From Bacteroidota bacterium (GTDB lineage Bacteria > Bacteroidota > Bacteroidia > B-17B0 > Aurantibacillaceae): DNA of 34,427 bases. The stretch covers positions 1-34,427 of the forward strand of contig CANLAV010000009.1 in assembly GCA_947487905.1 (NCBI GenBank), given 5' to 3'. Below the pieces are notes generated by a model, which worked only from the letters and a program-made list of their open reading frames with translations, was not told the origin of the DNA and did not search any database. Each line of letters starts with the position of its first letter. The stretch's first letter is position 1. A program made the position numbers and the translations under genes. Shown here piece after piece: positions 27,691 to 34,427 of the stretch.

Positions 27691-30600
27691 ATGAAAAAAC
27701 TGTTACAATTAGTTGTTTTAATCTCCAGTATTTGTTATTCGCATGTTGCTTATTCTCAAGCTAATTCAAGTGCTGAACAAGATAAAAAGAAAATAGCAGA
27801 AAATAATAAACGCTTCTTTAACGAAGAAGAAGCAATAAAACAAGCTAAATCAAAGGGTATTCCGGCTTCAGACATCAAAGGATACGTTGAGTTTTTGAAA
27901 AATGACTTTTCTTCTAAAAAAGCTTTAGAACAAGCTCCTCATAAACATTCTCCTTACGAAACTACTCAAGAGTTTGAGGAAAGTGTTATTTACTTAAGTC
28001 CTAATAAGACGATGAGTGCAGGATGTCCAAACATGGGATTTGAAAATTATAATTTTACAAATTGGACTGGTGGTATCGGAACGGTTGCAACCGGAGCCGC
28101 TTTGCCAGTTTATACTTCAACAGGAGCTAGTATTATTAATTTAGCAGGAAGTAATGTGTCTGTTGTTAACACAATTAACTATCACACAATAATGACTCGT
28201 CCATCTGTTTTAAACAATATTTACCCAGCTTGTTCTTCCTTTGGATACGATAGTGTTACAACTCGTGCTGTCGGATCTACTTTAGTTTCTGACGTTCCAT
28301 TTGTTAGTCCTTATAGTTTTGATCCAGTTTCAGTGAGAATGAATGGTACTAATGCTAACTACAGAGGTTGTAGATTGAAATATATTACAACCACTGCTAC
28401 TAATAATAAACAGGTGATATTTAGTTATGCTTGTGTACTTCAAAATGGTGGTCATCCAGCAAATCAATCGCCTTATTTAAAAGTTGAGGTTAGAAACGAA
28501 ACAACGGGAGCTATTTTACCTGGTTGTACATCTTATACATTTAATCCAGTTTCTTCATTGCCTTCTGATTCATTAAAAGTTACCGCAACACCAGGTTATT
28601 CAGGGGTTAGTTATAGAAAATGGAAGTTATATTCAGTAGATTTATCAGCGTTGCCATTAGGAACGAATGTATCAGTAAATTTTGAAGTGGGTGGTTGTAC
28701 ACAATCAGGTCACTGGGGTTATGCCTATGTAGATGCTGAATGCGGTGGAATTGGAACGCCTTATGCTAATATGTGTTCTGGATCCATTTTTGCAACGTTA
28801 GTTGCCCCAGCTGGTTATAATTCTTACCAATGGTTGAATCCTGCTGGTTTGCCGATTTCAGGAGCCACTAATGATACTCTTATTGTTTCTCCAGCAACTC
28901 CCGGAACTGTTTATTCAGTTCAAATGTTGTCACCAGGAGGTTGTACTTTAACTTCAACGGTTTCAATTGTATTAACAACGGTTAATATTGTAAGTATAAA
29001 TGCGTTGAGTTCATGTCCAGGCGGAGCTTCTGGGTCTGCTGTTGTAGTGGCAAGTGGTAGCAACGGAATTTACACCTATCAATGGACAAGCACTTCAGGG
29101 CCTTCAACTGGGTCTATAGTCAGTACGTCACAAACGGCAACTGGTTTGGCTCCCGGGACGTATAGTGTGTTAGTTGCCTCAACAACCTGCGGTACTGCCA
29201 CGGCTAGTATTTCGGTTGGGGTATCACCTCCATATTTCACGGCAGTTGGTAAGCCTTTCTGTGGCACATCTGCTTTTATTCCAGCAGGTCCGGGAAGTTC
29301 TTATGTATGGTATGGTGGTTTAACAGCTACAACACAAACATTAATTCCAGGGTCAGCTGGGTCTAATGATACTTTATATTTACCTACGGTTGCCGCAGGA
29401 AATATTTACACGGTAGTTTATACGACTTTATCTGGCTGTAAGGATTCTGTAAAATACACGATGAACCAAATACCGGGAGGTTCAACATTTATGTCAAGTA
29501 TTGTAAATGTTTGTCCTGGCAATATTAATGGTGCTGCAAGTTTAAATTTAACAACACCCTTTGGAGCGCCATACAGCTATAATATTACTGGACCGGGAAA
29601 TACAGTCATTTTAAATACTAGTACGGCGTCAACTGTTGCTACAGTTGGGTCTTTAGCAGCAGGAACTTATACGGCTATAGTTAATGACGGTGTATGTATT
29701 TATCGAAGCACCTTTGCTATTAATGTCATTTCAACCACCTTTACCATTATTCCTACTAATACGGTTATTTGTTTTCCTGCCGATACCGCTAAAATCAGGC
29801 TCGACTTTGGTGCCACACCACCATCAGTTTGTGGTGTTTCTCCAGCATTATGTTCAGGACCTGCTACACAGTTATTTAATACCGGACCATTTACCTCTAA
29901 TAGCTCAACATCATATCCAACACCGTATGGTAATTTTTATACCTATGCTAAGCATCAGTTTTTAGTAAGATCATCAGAATTGAATGCGGCAGGCATTACA
30001 GCGGGAAAAATCTCTAGTTTGGCATTTAAAATTATTAACATGAATGCCAGTATTACCAATTATCCTAATTTTAGTATTAAGATGGGATGCACCAATTTAA
30101 CCACGATGCCTACTGTTTCTTTTTCATCAGCTACCCCTTGGATTACAGGATTAACATCTGTTTATTCTGTGGCTTCTCAGCCAATTTCTTTAGGATGGGT
30201 TACTCATAATTTCTCTCAAAGTTATGTGTGGGATGGAATTTCTAATATTGTTATCGAGGTTTGTTTTGGTATGAATTCATCATCAACTTGGATTCAAAAC
30301 GCATCTGTTGAATTAAAACAAATGTCGTATAATTCGACAATCTTATATAGAGAAGATGGATCGCCAGTTTGTTCAGGCCCTCAATTACCAAACAATTCGG
30401 GTGCAATGCTTAATGGAGAGAAGATGTTGCCTAATATGCGTTTTGGTTATTGCGGTGCGGCTATTTCAGCCAGTAGTTATACTGTTGCTGTAACAAGTAA
30501 CGGAACTATTACAGCAAATTATGGAAATGACTCTTTAAAAATTACTCCAACATTTGTAACGCCACCAGCTGGAAATGTTCCAACTACCTATACGATTACT

Positions 30601-31698
30601 GTTACTAATCCGCAAGGGTTGTGTTCAGCAACTCAAACTGTTTCAATTTTGTACCCTGCAGGACCAATTAATATGTCAACCATTCCAACTTCTACAACAA
30701 TTTGTGAGGGTAGTGATGTAGATTTAGCTTCAAGTGGTGCGGTAACTTATAATTGGTTTTATTATCAAAGTGGATCGTTTCTGCCTATAGCAACAACACC
30801 AAAAATAAATGTTACTCCGCCTGTAGTTGGTACTAACACCTATATTGTCACCGGTACAGCTCCTTGTGGAATACCACCTCAGACAAAAACGATCACGGTT
30901 AATGTCATTCCAAAAGCCGACTTAGTTATTACACCGTTGCAAGATGTCACGAAATGTTTAGATAAGCCGTTTACTATAACTACTGGAGTTGGTTCAACTA
31001 CTCCGGGAAGTCCAGGAACACCTTATACCTATAATTGGACAACAGTTCCTCCAACTGTGTCATTAGGAACAGGATCTAGTTATGTTCAAAACACGAATGC
31101 AACTACAACTTTAGTTGTAACTGTAAATGGTAATTGTGCTAAACCAACAAGTGATACCATTGTGGTTAGTAATTTTGTGAACGATTTAGACATTGCAATT
31201 CTGGATTCCTCTGCAACTTGCGCTAATTCTCCATTTACATTGTCGAGTTTAGCTACTGGCGGTTATCCTACTTATAACTATACGTGGAATATAAATGGAA
31301 ATCCTTATTTGATAGGCTCAAGCCAAAATTTAGGTTTTACAAGTCCATCAAGTTCAGGAAATTATACTATTAGCGTTAGTGTTATGGATAGTTGTGGTTA
31401 TCAAAAAACAGCTTACGAGGTAATTACGGTATTGCCTCCTTGCTCAATAACCATTCCAAATGTTATTACGCCTAATGGAGATAATGTAAATGATTTCTTT
31501 GTTATTCAAAACATTGAATACCATGCTAATTCAAACTTATTAATATTTGACAGATGGGGTAAAAAAGTATACTCTAACTCTAATTATAAAAATGAGTGGA
31601 AGGCTGAAGATACAGTTGACGGAACTTACTTTTATATCTTAGATATCGTTGATGATAAAAAATACACAGGATTTATTTCCGTATTCCACGGAAAATAA
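27691..31698 (+). CDS. Large secreted multi-domain (SprB/Ig-like repeat) protein with a gliding-motility-associated C-terminal (T9SS type B) domain
   Basis: 1335 aa. Signal peptide, SprB-like segments (GLAPGTYSVLVASTTCGTATASISV), and C-terminal ITIPNVITPNGDNVNDFFVIQNIEYHANSNLLIFDRWGKKVYSNSNYKNEWKAEDTVDGTYFYILDI...FISVFHGK. Confidence 0.93.
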   Translation: MKKLLQLVVLISSICYSHVAYSQANSSAEQDKKKIAENNKRFFNEEEAIKQAKSKGIPASDIKGYVEFLKNDFSSKKALEQAPHKHSPYETTQEFEESVIYLSPNKTMSAGCPNMGFENYNFTNWTGGIGTVATGAALPVYTSTGASIINLAGSNVSVVNTINYHTIMTRPSVLNNIYPACSSFGYDSVTTRAVGSTLVSDVPFVSPYSFDPVSVRMNGTNANYRGCRLKYITTTATNNKQVIFSYACVLQNGGHPANQSPYLKVEVRNETTGAILPGCTSYTFNPVSSLPSDSLKVTATPGYSGVSYRKWKLYSVDLSALPLGTNVSVNFEVGGCTQSGHWGYAYVDAECGGIGTPYANMCSGSIFATLVAPAGYNSYQWLNPAGLPISGATNDTLIVSPATPGTVYSVQMLSPGGCTLTSTVSIVLTTVNIVSINALSSCPGGASGSAVVVASGSNGIYTYQWTSTSGPSTGSIVSTSQTATGLAPGTYSVLVASTTCGTATASISVGVSPPYFTAVGKPFCGTSAFIPAGPGSSYVWYGGLTATTQTLIPGSAGSNDTLYLPTVAAGNIYTVVYTTLSGCKDSVKYTMNQIPGGSTFMSSIVNVCPGNINGAASLNLTTPFGAPYSYNITGPGNTVILNTSTASTVATVGSLAAGTYTAIVNDGVCIYRSTFAINVISTTFTIIPTNTVICFPADTAKIRLDFGATPPSVCGVSPALCSGPATQLFNTGPFTSNSSTSYPTPYGNFYTYAKHQFLVRSSELNAAGITAGKISSLAFKIINMNASITNYPNFSIKMGCTNLTTMPTVSFSSATPWITGLTSVYSVASQPISLGWVTHNFSQSYVWDGISNIVIEVCFGMNSSSTWIQNASVELKQMSYNSTILYREDGSPVCSGPQLPNNSGAMLNGEKMLPNMRFGYCGAAISASSYTVAVTSNGTITANYGNDSLKITPTFVTPPAGNVPTTYTITVTNPQGLCSATQTVSILYPAGPINMSTIPTSTTICEGSDVDLASSGAVTYNWFYYQSGSFLPIATTPKINVTPPVVGTNTYIVTGTAPCGIPPQTKTITVNVIPKADLVITPLQDVTKCLDKPFTITTGVGSTTPGSPGTPYTYNWTTVPPTVSLGTGSSYVQNTNATTTLVVTVNGNCAKPTSDTIVVSNFVNDLDIAILDSSATCANSPFTLSSLATGGYPTYNYTWNINGNPYLIGSSQNLGFTSPSSSGNYTISVSVMDSCGYQKTAYEVITVLPPCSITIPNVITPNGDNVNDFFVIQNIEYHANSNLLIFDRWGKKVYSNSNYKNEWKAEDTVDGTYFYILDIVDDKKYTGFISVFHGK

Positions 31699-31739
31699 AA
31701 ACAAAAAAGCCTCACAAAATGTGAGGCTTTTTTGTTTTT
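31697..31739 (+). terminator. Strong intrinsic terminator of the adhesin-like gene
   Basis: AAAAACAAAAAAGCCTCACA-AAA-TGTGAGGCTTTTTTGTTTTT is a 20-bp perfect stem with a T-run. Confidence 0.93.
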
Positions 31740-31788
31740 ATAAGGGTTGATTTTTAAACCATATAATTAAAAGAATCTGTCTTCAAAT

Positions 31789-31824
31789 AAAAAACCTCTT
31801 GAATTTAAATTCAAGAGGTTTTTT
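31789..31824 (-). terminator. Intrinsic terminator of sod (potentially bidirectional)
   Basis: 36-nt perfect palindrome AAAAAACCTCTTGAATTT/AAATTCAAGAGGTTTTTT downstream of the sod stop codon. Confidence 0.85.
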
Positions 31825-31850
31825 TATCTGTGAGTTTTATACGGATCAAA

Positions 31851-32462
31851 TTATTTTTTAGCTAATGCATATAATTCAGCTACTTTATCCCAGTTAATGA
31901 CATTATAAAATGCTGCCATGTAATCAGGGCGTCTATTTTGATAGTTTAAATAGTAAGCATGTTCCCATACATCCATTCCTAAAATAGGAGTTCCTTTGCA
32001 GTCGGCAATATCCATTAACGGATTATCTTGATTTGGAGTTGAACATACAGCTAACTTACCATCAGCTTTTACGCATAACCAAGCCCAGCCTGATCCAAAA
32101 CGAGTTGCGCCCGCTTGTGAAAAATCAGTTTTAAATTTTTCAAAGCCACCTAAATCACTTTCAAAGGCAGCTGCTAGCTCTCCTTTTGGATTTCCTCCTG
32201 CATTTGGAGCCATAACTGTCCAAAATAAGGAGTGGTTGTAATGCCCGCCACCATTATTTCTAACAGCCATTGGGTATTTTGAAATATTTTTACAAATTTC
32301 TTCAATGCTTACATTTTCTGCATCAGTCCCAGTTATGGCTGCATTTAAATTAGTAACGTAAGCTTGATGATGTTTACCATGGTGAATTTCCATGGTTTTA
32401 GTGTCGATATGAGGCTCAAGTGCGGCATGCGCATAGGCCAATTGTGGTAATTCAAATGCCAT
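31851..32462 (-). CDS. Superoxide dismutase (Fe/Mn family)
   Basis: [82 protein letters not shown]. Confidence 0.97.
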   Translation of the reverse strand: MAFELPQLAYAHAALEPHIDTKTMEIHHGKHHQAYVTNLNAAITGTDAENVSIEEICKNISKYPMAVRNNGGGHYNHSLFWTVMAPNAGGNPKGELAAAFESDLGGFEKFKTDFSQAGATRFGSGWAWLCVKADGKLAVCSTPNQDNPLMDIADCKGTPILGMDVWEHAYYLNYQNRRPDYMAAFYNVINWDKVAELYALAKK

Positions 32463-32490
32463 AATGGTTAGTTTTTAATGATTAGTTAAT

Positions 32491-33141
32491 TTATAGTTGT
32501 TTTAATTGTTTGATTGCATTTGTTGGGTTTTCGTTACCAAAAACGGTGTTGCCTGCCACTAATACATCCGCGCCGCAAGAAATCAATTTATTATAATTAT
32601 TAAAGTCTACTCCGCCATCAATTTCGATTAAAGCAGTTGATTTTTTATCCGTAATTAATTTTTTGAGAGCAGTTATTTTATGAAAGGTATTTTCAATAAA
32701 TTTTTGTCCACCAAACCCTGGATTAACACTCATTAAACAAACTAAATCAATATCTGCAATAATATCTTCTAATAAATGTATTGGAGTGTGAGGATTAAGA
32801 GCAACGCCAGCTTTCATCCCTGCTTGTTTGATGTTTTGAATACAACGATGTAAATGGGTGCAAGCTTCAATATGAAAAGTTAAAATATCAGCACCAGCCT
32901 CTTTAAATGTTTGCGTGTATCTATCAGGATCCACAATCATTAAATGCACATCTAAAGGTTTTTTAGCATGTTTTTGAATGGCTTTTAAAACTGGGAATCC
33001 AAATGATATGTTTGGAACGAAAACGCCATCCATGATATCGATATGAAACCAATCTGCTTCTGAATTATTTATTAATTCAATGTCACGTCGTAAATTTCCG
33101 AAATCTGCTGATAATACTGAAGGTGCTATGAGGTGTGCCAT
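32491..33141 (-). CDS. rpe: Ribulose-phosphate 3-epimerase
   Basis: IAPSVLSADFGNL, WFHIDIMDGVFVPNISFG, LDVHLMIVDPDRY, LMSVNPGFGGQKFIENTFHKI, IEIDGGV. Confidence 0.97.
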   Translation of the reverse strand: MAHLIAPSVLSADFGNLRRDIELINNSEADWFHIDIMDGVFVPNISFGFPVLKAIQKHAKKPLDVHLMIVDPDRYTQTFKEAGADILTFHIEACTHLHRCIQNIKQAGMKAGVALNPHTPIHLLEDIIADIDLVCLMSVNPGFGGQKFIENTFHKITALKKLITDKKSTALIEIDGGVDFNNYNKLISCGADVLVAGNTVFGNENPTNAIKQLKQL

Positions 33142-33227
33142 CTGTTTTTATTAGACTCTAAAATTATACATAAAAATTTAGATTACATATTTTGTTTTTA
33201 ACAACGAGCTAATTCTTTTAGTTAAAT

Positions 33228-33803
33228 TTAATTCTTTGAGGTGTTAAAACAATCTCTACAAAGCGGCTCATAACTATCGGTTTCGCCAAGAAGTACTAAA
33301 TTTGTTTCTGCTGTTTTTCGATGAGATATGTGCGCTAATCCTCCGCAATTCATGCAAATAGCATGAACTTTTGTAACGTATTCGGCACAAGCTAATAAAC
33401 CAGGTATTGGGCCAAATGGATTTCCTTTATAATCCATATCTAAACCTGCAACGATAACTCTAACGCCACTATTTGCTAATTGGTTACAAACGTTTATTAA
33501 TTCTAAATCAAAAAATTGAGCTTCATCAATACCAATCACATCCACATCGTTTGCTAACAATAAAATAGTTGAGCTTGAAGAAACAGGCGTACTCATGATT
33601 TCGTTTCCTTGATGCGAAACGACATTTTCTTCATGATAACGAGTATCAATTTGTGGTTTAAATATTTCAATTTTTTGTTTAGCAAATTGAGCGCGTTTCA
33701 AGCGACGAATAAGCTCTTCTGTTTTTCCTGAAAACATTGAGCCGCAAATGACTTCAATCCAACCTTTTTTATGGGCGCCTTGTTTAATGTTTTCTAAAAA
33801 CAT
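33228..33803 (-). CDS. tdk: Thymidine kinase
   Basis: [53 protein letters not shown] and Cys pairs for Zn binding (CMNCG, CRDC). Confidence 0.97.
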   Translation of the reverse strand: MFLENIKQGAHKKGWIEVICGSMFSGKTEELIRRLKRAQFAKQKIEIFKPQIDTRYHEENVVSHQGNEIMSTPVSSSSTILLLANDVDVIGIDEAQFFDLELINVCNQLANSGVRVIVAGLDMDYKGNPFGPIPGLLACAEYVTKVHAICMNCGGLAHISHRKTAETNLVLLGETDSYEPLCRDCFNTSKN

Positions 33804-33890
33804 GGTTAATTACTATTTAAATATAAAGCTTAAAAATAATCTAAGTAAAATTAAAATACTGTATTTTTAATTCTTAATTATTCACAAGAT

Positions 33891-34427
33891 ATGCAAACTG
33901 ATTTTTTATCTAAACAATTAAATTCCTCACTCCACGAATTAAAGAAAGCGATTGAGGATTTTGAAAAACACCAATCGCCGGGCAACAGTATTGCTGAGCA
34001 GCTTCATTATGCCATCACTCAAACCAATAAATTAGTTTCGGCGTATTTAGTTTTAAATGAGCATAAAAAAAATTCTTCTGAAATAGAAGTACATTCAACA
34101 ACAACTCATGTTGTTTCTGTTGCGGAAGTCATTGAAGTTGAAAAGGTAAAGATTGAAGAGCCTGTTGAAGTCATCGAAGCACAAAACGTTGTTTTGGAGC
34201 CTATTCCAGCGGTTGGAATAAAGCCTGAAGTTATCGAGAGAATAAGCTTTCCAAAATTAAATATAAACATTAACGATAAATTTAGATTCATAAATGAATT
34301 GTTTTCGGGTAACGCAAACGAATATCAAATGGCTATTGAGCAATTGAACGCGACAACTAACATGCATGAGGCTACTGTGTTTTTAAATGGATTAAAAGAA
34401 ATTTATGATTGGAAGGAAGACAATGAG
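33891..34427 (+). CDS. Conserved hypothetical protein, 3'-truncated by the window edge
   Basis: Open frame MQTDFLSKQLNSSLHELKKAIEDFEKHQ...VVSVAEVIEVEKVKIEEPVEVIEAQNVV...FPKLNININDKFRFINELFSGNANEYQMAIEQLNATTNMHEATVFLNGLKEIYDWKEDNE with no stop before the window end. Absent from the ORF track. Confidence 0.85.
   Translation, partial: MQTDFLSKQLNSSLHELKKAIEDFEKHQSPGNSIAEQLHYAITQTNKLVSAYLVLNEHKKNSSEIEVHSTTTHVVSVAEVIEVEKVKIEEPVEVIEAQNVVLEPIPAVGIKPEVIERISFPKLNININDKFRFINELFSGNANEYQMAIEQLNATTNMHEATVFLNGLKEIYDWKEDNE

Noticed and set aside
29684-29965. 93-aa plus-strand ORF
   Set aside because: Alternate frame within the 1335-aa T9SS protein; low-complexity hydrophobic/His string with no independent support.

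Overview
The window is a gene-dense, AT-rich chromosomal segment that looks like Bacteroidota. Supporting signals are a TamL-type Omp85 lipoprotein, a DUF3822 protein, an S46 peptidase, a protein with a gliding/T9SS type B C-terminus, and TTTG-N19-TAnnTTTG promoters. I see no CRISPR array, tRNA, rRNA, transposase or clear prophage. Most of it is housekeeping: rsmD, a TrmH-type methyltransferase, tamL, gcvT, rpmH, an MsbA-like ABC transporter, a PBP1A-like protein, a CoA-transferase pair, sod, rpe and tdk. Two neighbourhoods deserve attention. (1) At 9937-12182 there is a compact cassette of two tandem small c-type-cytochrome-like lipoproteins with non-canonical heme motifs (CX4CH and CX3CH), followed by a DUF5777-like beta-barrel and a YceI-like protein, and divergent from a two-component system. 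(2) At 17596-23792 there is a sugar/glycosylation locus: a tightly coupled four-gene operon (FdtA-like ketoisomerase, hexapeptide acetyltransferase, DegT aminotransferase, polyprenyl-phosphate GT2) next to two multi-pass GT-C-like proteins. It predicts a 3-acetamido-3,6-dideoxyhexose decoration pathway. The ORF track misses rpmH (51 aa) and two edge-truncated genes (rsmD and a conserved hypothetical). All family calls come from reading the sequences, not from a database search.
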